Program-made: the position numbers and the translations under genes
Notes under the pieces: generated by a model
The model's input: the letters and a program-made list of their open reading frames with translations, nothing else
Told to the model about the DNA's origin: nothing
Databases searched by the model: none
NCBI GenBank assembly: GCA_946403295.1
Contig: CAMIZL010000015.1
Coordinates: 1-53,899 of the forward strand
Direction: 5' to 3'
Length of the DNA: 53,899 bases
Source: an uncultured Clostridia bacterium
Lineage (GTDB): Bacteria; Bacillota; Clostridia; Lachnospirales; Lachnospiraceae
Shown: piece after piece, positions 16,285-25,513 of the stretch
How the letters are laid out: each line of letters begins with the position of its first letter
How positions within the stretch are numbered: position 1 is the first letter of the stretch

Positions 16285-19200
16285 GTATTTTCTCAAGAAG
16301 AAGGAATAGATCAGTTCGTGTCCGCGCGGCTTACCCAAAGCAGCGGTAGCGGCACGCATGTACAGGTCGAGCTGGGATCTGTAGGTTTCCTTCAGCCACG
16401 CTTCGTCTCGGCGGTCAGTCTTGTAATCGAGGACAACCACCTTGCCGTCCTCCTCAAAAAGACAGTCGATCACGCCCTGCACGGGGATCATCACGTCGGA
16501 ATCTCCGTAAAGCGCGCTGTCGATCTCGCGTGCGGGGATTCCGGTGATAAACGGCTGCTCTCTCCTGAGAGTTCCGTCTTCAAATGCCTTCCGAAGTCTC
16601 GCAAACACGGGCGAAGCGATAAATCCCTCAATATCCTGCTTCCTTATGAGATCCTTTTCCTGAGCGTCTATTATCCCTCTCTCCGCAAGCCCGGCCAGAT
16701 AACCGTCAATCCCGTCCGCCGTCAGATCAAAAGGAATGAATCGCATCACTTCATGTATGAGTGTACCATAATCCGATCCTTTTATCTTGTCGGATATTGC
16801 TCGCGCACCGCTCAACGGGATACTTTCCGCATCCTCGTCGTAATACTTCTTCTTTATATCGGAAACCGAAAGCTTTGCGGGTATCTTGGAATCATCCTCG
16901 TAGGGATATCTGTACGCAAGCTGCGCGCCCACGGCGCGTGTACCTTCGGTCTCATTTTTGCAGACCGCTTCCCTGTAGAATTTAAGGCGTTCCTCTCTGC
17001 TCTTTTTCGCACCCGCGCGGGGAGTTTCTTCCGTGACGCTTATGTGCTGTGCCGCCCCGGCTTCTCCTTCTTCACCTGTCCCTGTCTCCTTCATAATATA
17101 TCTGACCTCGAAATTTTCCTCGTCAGCGAGAGCCGCAGGCATAACGAAGTCGAGATAAGTTCTTTGGCCCGCAAAATATCCGAAACGGTAAGGCTCTCCG
17201 TCCGCGCTCTGCTGCGCCGCTTCCTGCCACTCCTCCGGTTTCTTGCTCTTTTCGAGCTCCTTGATGCTTCCGAGCAGGATGAGTTCTTCCTTTGCACGTG
17301 TCATCGCAACATAAAGAAGTCTGAGTTCCTCGCCCTTCATATCCCGGTTCATGCGGTTCGAAACGATGCTCCTCATAAGAGTCGGAAGCTTGATCCTTCT
17401 CTCGGGGTCGATCGCCGTGGCACAAACTCCGTAGTCGCTGCTCGTGATGACCGTTTGATTTGCATCGAGCTCCGTGAGCCTCTTTGTTGTGCCGCCGATG
17501 ATCACGACGGGATACTCGAGTCCCTTGCTGCTGTGGATCGTCGTGATCGTAACGGCATCCGAGCCCTCCGCCGATTCGCTCTCCTCGAGATCCTGATCCG
17601 TGCTCTTTAACTGCTCTATGTATCTGACAAAACTGAAGAGTCCCGAATAAGACGTTTCTTCATATGCATAGGCGTAATCGATCAAAAGATTCAGGTTCGC
17701 CGCGCGCACCTCGCCGTTCGGAAGAGCACGGCAGAATGTCATGAATCCCGTCAGTTCGTATATGCGTTCAATGCAGTCCGAAAGATCCCTGCAAAGGTTC
17801 ATCGAACGTATCGTGTCATAGGCGTCAAAGAATTTCGCGAGTTTTTCGCGGATCGCGGGCACGGTGCCCGTGGTCATGTATTCCCTCGCGGCCTCGCACC
17901 AGAGCTTGTCGAGCCCTTCCTCGATCCTGATCTGCGCGAGTTCGTCATTGCCGAATCCGCCGATCGGCGATGCGAGCGCGCCCACAAACGGGATGTCGCG
18001 TGCGGGGTTGTCTATGATCCTCAGATAATCAAGCATGGTCGCGATCTCGAAAGTTTTCAAAAATCCGGTCGTTTCGGATGCCATCACAGGGATCCCGGCA
18101 TCTTCAAGCGCACGCCTGTAGTCCTTTATCAACACCTTTGTTCTGAGAAGGATGGCGATCCCGCCGTATCCTCCGCGGGCCCGGCCGATCCCTTTCACAA
18201 TCCTGACCGCCTCTTCCGTCTCGCTTTCGGTGTCTCCATCAACAACGACCACACGTGTCTTTGCGGCCGGCGCATCTTCCTGGTCGCGGGTTCCGGGCTT
18301 TAACGACGCATCGTCGTCATAGTCGATCCCGCCAATCTCCCTGCGCATCGAGCGCGCGAACACCGAATTCGTGCTGCGCAGGACCACCGCGTGGCTTCTG
18401 TAATTGCTGTCGAGAACGATAACCTTTCCTTCCGCGGGGTTGTTCCTGTAAAGCTCGCACCTCTTCATGAAAAGTTCCGGCTTTGCCATCCTGAATCTGT
18501 ATATGCTCTGCTTGACGTCTCCGACCATAAACGTATATGGCGGCGCCCCCGCAGGCCCGGCTATCGCATTTACAAGCTCTTCCTGTATCTCGTTGCTGTC
18601 CTGGTACTCGTCGACGAATATCCGGTCGTAGCGTTTCCTGAGTATCAGCGCCTTCGACGAAGGAACGAGCTTTCCGCTTTCGTCCTTGTCGGTCAGCACA
18701 TCGAGCGCGAAATGGGCAATGTCGCCGAATCCCAGCACGTTCCTGTCGAGCTTCTTCTCGATAAGTCGCCTCATGTATTCGCGGGTGGCCGATATAAGCG
18801 TTCGCGCCGCAACCGCACTCATGTTGCGTGTTTCGAGGACAGTGTCGATATCCATCGAGAAGAAACGGCTCTTGAGGTCGTCGAATTTTTTCTTATAGTC
18901 TGCCCTGAGGCTTTTTATCTCTTCCTGTTTTTCTTTGTCGGGCTCACTCGAGGCGGACGGCTTCGAGGGAAATCTTTCGAACCCTGCTTCGAGCATGCTG
19001 CTCATCTTCTCATAGGTCTGCGCGTTTTTCGCGCCCTCGGTGATAAGCGCTTCCGCGCGGATAGCTTCTTCATATTTTTCGAAGCCGTATCTTTTCGCCC
19101 TTTCGGCGGCAGCCAGCGCATCCTCATAAACGCCGGAAAGGATCTCTCGGGCATAAACGGTTATATCGGCGAGCTGCTTTGAACCGAGAAGTTTGTCCAT

Positions 19201-19812
19201 ATCCCAGGGTTCGTTCTCTTCGCTGAGCGCTTCGAGCCATCCGTCGGGATCGGGATGCGACATGGCGCAGTCCGCGAGGCTCAGGATGTAATTTTCGAGT
19301 CCCGAATCGTCTTTGGCTGTCGTGTAGCAGGAAACGAAATCGAGGAAATCCTTGTCCCCCTCAGCGTAGAGGTCCTCAAGCAGTTCTCTTACGGTATCGG
19401 CGCAGAGAAGCTTAAGCTCCGCGTCGTCGCCGGTCCTGTAGGCGGGATCTATATCAACACTGCTGTAAAATTCTTTCAAAACGCTCTGGCAGAAGCTGTC
19501 GATCGTGCAGATCTGCGCTCCGTAAAGAAGCATCTGCTGACGCAGCAGCCTTCTGTTGCCGGGGTCCGCCTCTATGGCATCCAATAATTTTGATGCAAGC
19601 CTTTCCTTCATCTCGGCAGCCGCAGCACGCGTAAAAGTCATGACAAGAAGACGGTCCACGTCGGTACCGTCCGGTTCGCTGATCAGTCTGAATATCTTCT
19701 CTACGAGCACGCTCGTTTTTCCGGCGCCTGCCGCCGCGAGAACTTCGATATTCTCTTTGCCCGCCTCAAGGATCTCTCTTTGACGCGGACTCCACGTTTT
19801 TTCCTGTGCCAT
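16273..19812 (-). CDS. addA: ATP-dependent helicase/nuclease subunit A (AddA)
   Basis: UvrD-like helicase with a C-terminal nuclease, the motor of the AddAB double-strand-break resection complex. The 1179-residue protein has the Walker A motif AAAGAGKTS near residue 30, motif II FVDEYQDSNEIQ, motif III GDVKQSIYRFRMA, helicase motifs TIHSSKGLEYPVV and LLYVAMTRAKEEL, and a C-terminal RecB-type nuclease with VVVLDYKTDRRDE. All core residues look intact. The start at 19812 has GAGGAG 5 nt upstream. It follows addB by 33 bp, so the two form one unit. Confidence 0.97.
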   Translation of the reverse strand: MAQEKTWSPRQREILEAGKENIEVLAAAGAGKTSVLVEKIFRLISEPDGTDVDRLLVMTFTRAAAAEMKERLASKLLDAIEADPGNRRLLRQQMLLYGAQICTIDSFCQSVLKEFYSSVDIDPAYRTGDDAELKLLCADTVRELLEDLYAEGDKDFLDFVSCYTTAKDDSGLENYILSLADCAMSHPDPDGWLEALSEENEPWDMDKLLGSKQLADITVYAREILSGVYEDALAAAERAKRYGFEKYEEAIRAEALITEGAKNAQTYEKMSSMLEAGFERFPSKPSASSEPDKEKQEEIKSLRADYKKKFDDLKSRFFSMDIDTVLETRNMSAVAARTLISATREYMRRLIEKKLDRNVLGFGDIAHFALDVLTDKDESGKLVPSSKALILRKRYDRIFVDEYQDSNEIQEELVNAIAGPAGAPPYTFMVGDVKQSIYRFRMAKPELFMKRCELYRNNPAEGKVIVLDSNYRSHAVVLRSTNSVFARSMRREIGGIDYDDDASLKPGTRDQEDAPAAKTRVVVVDGDTESETEEAVRIVKGIGRARGGYGGIAILLRTKVLIKDYRRALEDAGIPVMASETTGFLKTFEIATMLDYLRIIDNPARDIPFVGALASPIGGFGNDELAQIRIEEGLDKLWCEAAREYMTTGTVPAIREKLAKFFDAYDTIRSMNLCRDLSDCIERIYELTGFMTFCRALPNGEVRAANLNLLIDYAYAYEETSYSGLFSFVRYIEQLKSTDQDLEESESAEGSDAVTITTIHSSKGLEYPVVIIGGTTKRLTELDANQTVITSSDYGVCATAIDPERRIKLPTLMRSIVSNRMNRDMKGEELRLLYVAMTRAKEELILLGSIKELEKSKKPEEWQEAAQQSADGEPYRFGYFAGQRTYLDFVMPAALADEENFEVRYIMKETGTGEEGEAGAAQHISVTEETPRAGAKKSREERLKFYREAVCKNETEGTRAVGAQLAYRYPYEDDSKIPAKLSVSDIKKKYYDEDAESIPLSGARAISDKIKGSDYGTLIHEVMRFIPFDLTADGIDGYLAGLAERGIIDAQEKDLIRKQDIEGFIASPVFARLRKAFEDGTLRREQPFITGIPAREIDSALYGDSDVMIPVQGVIDCLFEEDGKVVVLDYKTDRRDEAWLKETYRSQLDLYMRAATAALGKPRGHELIYSFFLRKYIEL

Positions 19813-19845
19813 GACCGCTCCTCGTTATGCTGATAATCTGCCGTT

Positions 19846-22800
19846 TTATTCTTCTCTCATCATCTTAAATACGTCCTCCGGCGGGAGATTTTCGATCTTT
19901 CTGCATGACGATCCGAGTTTTTCGTCGAATCCGCAGATCCCGCGGTAAGGGCAATACTCGCAGGGAGTGTTATCCCCGTACTCGTACGGATTCACCGGGA
20001 TCTTTCCGGAAAGGATGTCTTCCGCCTTGTTGTCAAAAAGCTTCGTGATATGTCCGAAGATCTCGCCGAACTGTTCGGAGGTATAAACGTTCTTTTCCTT
20101 GAGCGCGCTCTCCTTGTTGGTCGAAAGGTTCAGAACCGTCGATCTTTTGCTTGCCGCAAGCGTCTCGTCACCCGCGTCAAGCTCTCTGTCCTGACAGATG
20201 ATCTTAAAGGGCTCGCTGTCGGACGGTCCGCTCATCCTGAGTTTCTTCGTCTTCTCGGCAAAAAGCGAATCGTCGCTGATCTTTGAGTCACATTCGATCG
20301 TAGGATCGTCGATCCTGTAAAAATATGCCCCCGCAGGTTCGGGGTTTTGTTCACCCCTGCTCTTTAAGAGTTCAACCGCCACTTTCGTATAAAGCGCGAG
20401 CTGCACTTTGATGCCGTGATAAAGGAGATTGAGGTCGAAATCGGCGCTTCCCGTTTTGTAATCGACCACGCGCAAAAACGTCCTGCCGTTCTTGCGGCAA
20501 ACGTCGATCCTGTCGATACGACCCTGTACATCTCCGAACTCGTTCGCTTTGCCGAAGCTTTCTTCGAGATACTCCGGCTCAAAACTTCCCGCACGGACCT
20601 GATTTTCTATGACGTTTATCGTCAAGCCGAGGACTTTTGCGACCCTCGTCTTTACGTATGCCATCCTCGCGCTTTCGCCCATCTCTTCGGCATATTCACT
20701 GACAGCTTCCCCGATGGCCGCATCGATAAGCTCTTTTTTCTTTTCGGCCTCTATCTCGGTGTGCCAGTTGATCTTCTGCCTTCTAAGGGTCTTTCCGTAG
20801 ACTTCGAGTGCCTTGTGGTAGATGGTACCGAAATCGGTCGCCGCAAGTCCCGGTTCATTCTCTTCTTCGCATCGCAAACCGTACCTAAGGAAATATGCGT
20901 AGGCACAGGCCGCGTATCTTTCGAGCGACGTCACGCTGTTAAGGATGACATCACCGTATATCTGTTTAGCCAAAGACGGCGTGATGTCCTTGCCGCCCGT
21001 TTTGTAAAACGCTCCCCCGATGATCCTTTCGAACCCTTCGGGATCATCTTTTCTTACGGTCTCGAGTATAAGTATCTCCTCATCGGAAAGATCTTCGCAC
21101 TCCCCGCTGCCGATCAGGCGCGCAAGCAGGGCAACCCCGCCGTCCGCTCCGATCGAGAGTCCTTTAAGGTTCTTTGTGACCGGATCGGGTACGATACCGT
21201 TAAAGACCTTCATGACGGACGCGATCACATAAGCGGGTCTGATGCGCGATTTCCCGTTTGATCTGTGGAAACTTAAAAACAGCTTTTCCGAGGGTTTCGA
21301 AAAGCAAAGATACATGTAGAATTCGCTGTTTAGGATCGCCTGTCTCCTTGTGGGAGAAAGCGTTACGTCATGTGTCGCAAAGAGCTCCCTGTCCGATTCG
21401 GAAAGGATCGTATTGCCGCCCTCCCTCGCGGGAATGACATCGTCACCGAGTCCCATGACAAACAGCGCCTTTACGTTACCGACCCTGCTTCGCTCAATGT
21501 CGCCCACGAGCACGCAGTCTCCCGACGGCGGCAAAAGCGCAAGTTCCTGCCGCGAGAAACCGGTATCGAGGATATCGGCGAATTCCTTGACCGAGATCAC
21601 GTCGCCTCCGAGCAATCCGTCCGCATGATCGAGCACCCTCATGACCCCGTCGTAGAGCTGTGCATTTTCACGGGCCGTGAGACGATCTTCCTCATCGGTC
21701 GATGTCTGGAGCATCTGTGCGCTCGCCTCAAGTTTTTCTTTTATCCCGCATGCCTCGAGCACCGCTTTCGCAGCCCCGACCATATCCCTCACCGTCGACC
21801 CGCGGTCGTTCATGACCTTCACGAACGGTTCGAGAAGATCGACTATAAATTGCCTCTTTTTGTTTATCTCATCAAGATCGACAGGGTAATGCCTGTAGAC
21901 CTTTCCTGTCCATTCCGTTTTATAGCGCCGCGCCCCGCGGACACCCCTCGAGCGCACGAAATTCTCGACATCATCCATGCCCTCCCTCAAATCTGAGGGC
22001 AACGCTTTGACGAACCTGAACACGCTCTCATAAGCGTAATCGGTTCGGGCAACGCTTATGGCGGCGCGGATCATTTCTGCCGGCCCCGTTCCGAGTATAT
22101 TCTTCTTCACGTCCGTGAAACAGGGGATTCCCGCCTTTTTGAGAGCTCTTGCCACCTTCGCGGACATCCCTTTCATATCGGCAAGAACGACGGCCATATC
22201 GCTGTAATGAAGTCCTTCCTCACGCACAAGCTCTTTCATCCGCATTACCGCATATGCGATCTCTGTCTCGATATCGTCGCATTCCGCCACCCGGATCCCG
22301 TCATGATCATCACTCTTCTTTGAGGGATATCTGAAAACACTTCGCTCAAGATGTGCGAGCGCATTCTCTCCCGCGCCTTCAGTGCAGCCGGGCGCGCCCT
22401 TTTTCATATACCTGTATCCCCTGTGATCACCGCAGTCCATGATGATCTTCTGTCCGCTGAGCACCGCGAGTTCCTTCATCTTTTCGATCGTTTGAATGCT
22501 CAGAAGGAACATACTGTCTTCTCTTAAAGCCGCCTTTCCCGCGGACCCGGCCGATTTTTCTCCGGTGCCGTTCTCTGCGGACCCGGCCGATTTTCCCGCC
22601 GTGCCGCAATATTTTTCGGCATATACGCTATCGATCGTCACGGTCACATGGACGTCCTTCGCCACTCTCATCAAGCTTTCCATAAGCCTGTATTGCGGAG
22701 CGGTAAATCCCGTGAAGCCGTCAAAGCAAAGAACAGAATCCTTAACCACAGCGGATTTCCAAACCGCACCCGCAAGAAGGTCAAGAAGCTCTTCGTTCAT

Positions 22801-23325
22801 TATGAATCTGTCTTTAAGAAATTCCCTGAAACCGGTAAAGAGCACACGTACATCCGAAAGCTTCGCGTAAAGCCTGTCGCTTTCGTCCGTGTTTTTGAGG
22901 ATCCCCGCCAGATCCTCATCCGTGATGCCGTATTGGTAGAATTCGCAGATAAGAGATTTCAGTTCGTCTATAAATCCCTTTCTGCGTACAAGACCCTTAT
23001 AGACCGTGAGTTTATCGGCCAGATCGAGCGCAACTTTTTTTGCTATCATGCTCTTGCCCGTGTCATCGAGCACATCGGGCACTCCGACTCCGAGCTCATC
23101 AAACACTCTGTACGCAAGCCTCATGAAACTCAGAACATCCGCATTCATGATCGTGTGCTCGGGCTGCGCCTCCACCAGACGCGCCGTGGCCTGCATGCTG
23201 ACCTGCTCGGGCACGATAAGAAGGACATTACGGTTAATGTCTTTTGAAGCTTCCTCGATGACGGTACGCAGGAGCCGGTGTGATTTGCCGCTTCCCGACG
23301 GACCGATGTGAAGATATAATGCCAT
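19846..23325 (-). CDS. addB: ATP-dependent helicase/nuclease subunit B (AddB)
   Basis: Partner of AddA, with an inactive helicase-like body and a nuclease that cuts the other strand. It begins LHIGPSGSGKSHRLL (Walker A), contains the nuclease motif RVVDYKTGSADF, and carries the four Fe-S cysteines: one in ERYAACAYAYFL and three in CEYCPYRGICGF. Length is 1159 residues, usual for the family. The N-terminal third holds a low-complexity insertion made of two KSAGSA repeats; at DNA level 18 bp are repeated with a 36-bp period (22541-22558 and 22577-22594). RBS GGAGG precedes the ATG. It lies upstream of addA and downstream of uvrC. Confidence 0.96.
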   Translation of the reverse strand: MALYLHIGPSGSGKSHRLLRTVIEEASKDINRNVLLIVPEQVSMQATARLVEAQPEHTIMNADVLSFMRLAYRVFDELGVGVPDVLDDTGKSMIAKKVALDLADKLTVYKGLVRRKGFIDELKSLICEFYQYGITDEDLAGILKNTDESDRLYAKLSDVRVLFTGFREFLKDRFIMNEELLDLLAGAVWKSAVVKDSVLCFDGFTGFTAPQYRLMESLMRVAKDVHVTVTIDSVYAEKYCGTAGKSAGSAENGTGEKSAGSAGKAALREDSMFLLSIQTIEKMKELAVLSGQKIIMDCGDHRGYRYMKKGAPGCTEGAGENALAHLERSVFRYPSKKSDDHDGIRVAECDDIETEIAYAVMRMKELVREEGLHYSDMAVVLADMKGMSAKVARALKKAGIPCFTDVKKNILGTGPAEMIRAAISVARTDYAYESVFRFVKALPSDLREGMDDVENFVRSRGVRGARRYKTEWTGKVYRHYPVDLDEINKKRQFIVDLLEPFVKVMNDRGSTVRDMVGAAKAVLEACGIKEKLEASAQMLQTSTDEEDRLTARENAQLYDGVMRVLDHADGLLGGDVISVKEFADILDTGFSRQELALLPPSGDCVLVGDIERSRVGNVKALFVMGLGDDVIPAREGGNTILSESDRELFATHDVTLSPTRRQAILNSEFYMYLCFSKPSEKLFLSFHRSNGKSRIRPAYVIASVMKVFNGIVPDPVTKNLKGLSIGADGGVALLARLIGSGECEDLSDEEILILETVRKDDPEGFERIIGGAFYKTGGKDITPSLAKQIYGDVILNSVTSLERYAACAYAYFLRYGLRCEEENEPGLAATDFGTIYHKALEVYGKTLRRQKINWHTEIEAEKKKELIDAAIGEAVSEYAEEMGESARMAYVKTRVAKVLGLTINVIENQVRAGSFEPEYLEESFGKANEFGDVQGRIDRIDVCRKNGRTFLRVVDYKTGSADFDLNLLYHGIKVQLALYTKVAVELLKSRGEQNPEPAGAYFYRIDDPTIECDSKISDDSLFAEKTKKLRMSGPSDSEPFKIICQDRELDAGDETLAASKRSTVLNLSTNKESALKEKNVYTSEQFGEIFGHITKLFDNKAEDILSGKIPVNPYEYGDNTPCEYCPYRGICGFDEKLGSSCRKIENLPPEDVFKMMREE

Positions 23326-23429
23326 GCATGCCTCCGTGTGCGAATACTCCCCTTACACTTTCGCTGTAGTCTATGTTATCGGATCTGTAACAAGATCAAA
23401 CATTTCCCCGACCGGGATCAAAATCTCCT

Positions 23430-25277
23430 TTATTCCTGCGCGTCATGGAAGAATTCATATACGGACCTCGCCGCAAGTTCGTTCATTCCTTCCGTATTGG
23501 CGATGGTCTGTATATCGGCTTCGCGAAGTGCTTCGATCGAGCCGAAAGCTTTCATGAGCGCACGCCTTCTCTTCGGGCCGACATTGGGGATATCATCGAG
23601 TATCGATCGCGTCTGTCCCCTCGAGCGAAGCTCCCTGTGATATTCGATCGCGAAACGGTGCGTTTCGTCCTGGATCCTGGTGATCAGCATGAACGCCGCG
23701 CTCCTGATGCCTATGGGCACTTCGATGCCGTCACAATAAAGTCCGCGTGTCCTGTGGTGATCGTCCTTTACCAGACCGCACACGCGTATATCAAGGCCAA
23801 GCTCATCCATGACTTCGAGCGCGATATTTACCTGGCCTCTACCGCCGTCCATAAGGATGAGGTCGGGGAAATCGTTAAACGATTCGTCGCCGTCCGAAAT
23901 CCTTTCGCGATGCGTCAGCCGCCTCCTTAAGACCTCGGCGAGTGAAGCATAATCATCGGGGCCTTTGACCGTCTTTATCCTGAACTTCCTGTAATCGCTC
24001 TTCTTCGGTTTTCCGTTTTCGTGAACGACCATTGAACCGACGGACTCAAAACCGCTTATGTTGGATATATCATATGATTCGATCCTGCGAGGCACGTCGA
24101 TATCGAGCAGTCCGGCAAGCTCCCTTAGGGCATCCATCGCGCCTTCATGCTCACTCTCGAGCCTCTCCCGATCCTTCTCGAGGACCATCTTCGCATTGTC
24201 CGTCGCAAGTCTCACAAGCCCTTCTTTATCGCCCCTCGCGGGGATCTTGAGGGTAACCTTGTATCCCGTGAGTGAACATAAAAATGCTTCGAGCGCCTCT
24301 TTCTCCTCGGGTTCTTCGGGCAGAAGGATCACTCCGGGGATGTTCGGATTTCCTGTATAGAACTGCTTTATAAACGTTCCGAGCAGACTTTTTTGCTCCT
24401 CGTCCTCTGCCTCGGTAAGGTAGAAATGCTCGCGTCCCGTCATCTTTCCTTTTCTGATAAAGAAGACCTGGGCAACCGCTCTGTCGTCCTTGACCGCAAG
24501 ACCGATAACATCCCGGTCGCCTTCGTCGGAAGCGGTGATCTTTTGGGACTTGCCGACTCTTTCAACATCGGCAATAAGATCACGAAGCACCGCAGCCCGC
24601 TCAAATTCGAGATTTTCGGCCGCCGCGCCCATCTCTTCCTTAAGTTTTCGCTTTACGGGAGCCACATTACCCGAAAGGAAATCTATGACATTCCTGACAA
24701 GCGCTCCGTATTCCTCGTCGCTCACAAGCCCTGCGCACGGAGCTTTACACTTATGAACATCGTGGTAGAGGCACGGCTTTAAAAGCTTCCCTTTTTCGAT
24801 CGTCTTTCTGCAGGGGCGAAGTCCGTACAGATTTTCCAAAAGCGTCAATGCGTTCTTTACCGCACCGACATCCGTATAGGGGCCAAAATACCGTGACCCG
24901 TCTTTTTTTACGTTATGTGTCAGGAAAACGCGCGGATAATCCTCTCCCACGGTGACCTTTATGAAGGGATAGGATTTGTCATCCATAAGCATTGTGTTGT
25001 ATTTCGGTCTGTTTTCTTTAATGAGATTGCATTCGAGAACAAGTGCCTCAACCTCACTGTCCACAACGATATATTCGAAGTGGTCGATGAGCGATATCAT
25101 TCGCTCGATCTTCGGTGAACGCACTCTTTTTTGAAAATATTGTCGGACACGATTCTTAAGACTGATTGCTTTTCCGACATAAATAATATTGCCGGGGGCG
25201 TCATGCATGATATAGACCCCGGGCTTGTCCGGAAGTTTCTTTAATTCCTCGTTGATATCAAACATATTCTTTATCAC
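23430..25277 (-). CDS. uvrC: UvrABC excinuclease subunit C
   Basis: Makes both incisions in nucleotide excision repair. Domains in order: GIY-YIG nuclease (PGVYIMHDAPGNIIYVGKA), Cys-containing linker, UVR segment, RNase H-like C-terminal nuclease (ESYDISNISGFESVGSMVV and DLILMDGGRGQVN), and a helix-hairpin-helix pair (LDDIPNVGPKRRRALM). At 615 residues it is full length. The start shown is a GTG that overlaps the stop of the small upstream gene (GTGA). An ATG at 25265, four codons in, is an alternative. It belongs to a same-strand series ftsH, small protein, uvrC, addB, addA. Confidence 0.96.
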   Translation of the reverse strand: MIKNMFDINEELKKLPDKPGVYIMHDAPGNIIYVGKAISLKNRVRQYFQKRVRSPKIERMISLIDHFEYIVVDSEVEALVLECNLIKENRPKYNTMLMDDKSYPFIKVTVGEDYPRVFLTHNVKKDGSRYFGPYTDVGAVKNALTLLENLYGLRPCRKTIEKGKLLKPCLYHDVHKCKAPCAGLVSDEEYGALVRNVIDFLSGNVAPVKRKLKEEMGAAAENLEFERAAVLRDLIADVERVGKSQKITASDEGDRDVIGLAVKDDRAVAQVFFIRKGKMTGREHFYLTEAEDEEQKSLLGTFIKQFYTGNPNIPGVILLPEEPEEKEALEAFLCSLTGYKVTLKIPARGDKEGLVRLATDNAKMVLEKDRERLESEHEGAMDALRELAGLLDIDVPRRIESYDISNISGFESVGSMVVHENGKPKKSDYRKFRIKTVKGPDDYASLAEVLRRRLTHRERISDGDESFNDFPDLILMDGGRGQVNIALEVMDELGLDIRVCGLVKDDHHRTRGLYCDGIEVPIGIRSAAFMLITRIQDETHRFAIEYHRELRSRGQTRSILDDIPNVGPKRRRALMKAFGSIEALREADIQTIANTEGMNELAARSVYEFFHDAQE

Positions 25278-25513
25278 TCTTCAAATTCAACAAAGACAAA
25301 GTATCCTCTATCATCTCTTTTAATATCCCGCACTGTGCCTTTTCTTGATTTTATACGCTCCGAGAGCTTGTAGTTTCCCGACATCGCAACGGCCGGTACG
25401 AGGATGTAATAGTAGAACGCAACCGTGTTACGTTCTACTATCTCGACCTCCTGCCCGATCTTTACCTGACCGGGTCTTTCCATCTTAAATTCTTCAATTC
25501 TCAGAAGAATCAC
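25274..25513 (-). CDS. Small conserved-looking protein of unknown function
   Basis: A 79-residue basic protein. I do not recognise the family. The sequence alternates hydrophobic and charged residues (GQEVEIVERNTVAFYYYILV, then KGTVRDIKRDDRGYFVFVEFE), which suggests an all-beta SH3- or KOW-like fold; that is inference. The start shown is GTG at 25513, with AGGA 4 nt upstream and a 20-bp overlap with the ftsH end; ATG at 25483 would give 69 residues. Its end overlaps the uvrC start by 4 bp. Tight overlap on both sides supports a real, translationally coupled gene. Confidence 0.65.
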   Translation of the reverse strand: MILLRIEEFKMERPGQVKIGQEVEIVERNTVAFYYYILVPAVAMSGNYKLSERIKSRKGTVRDIKRDDRGYFVFVEFEE

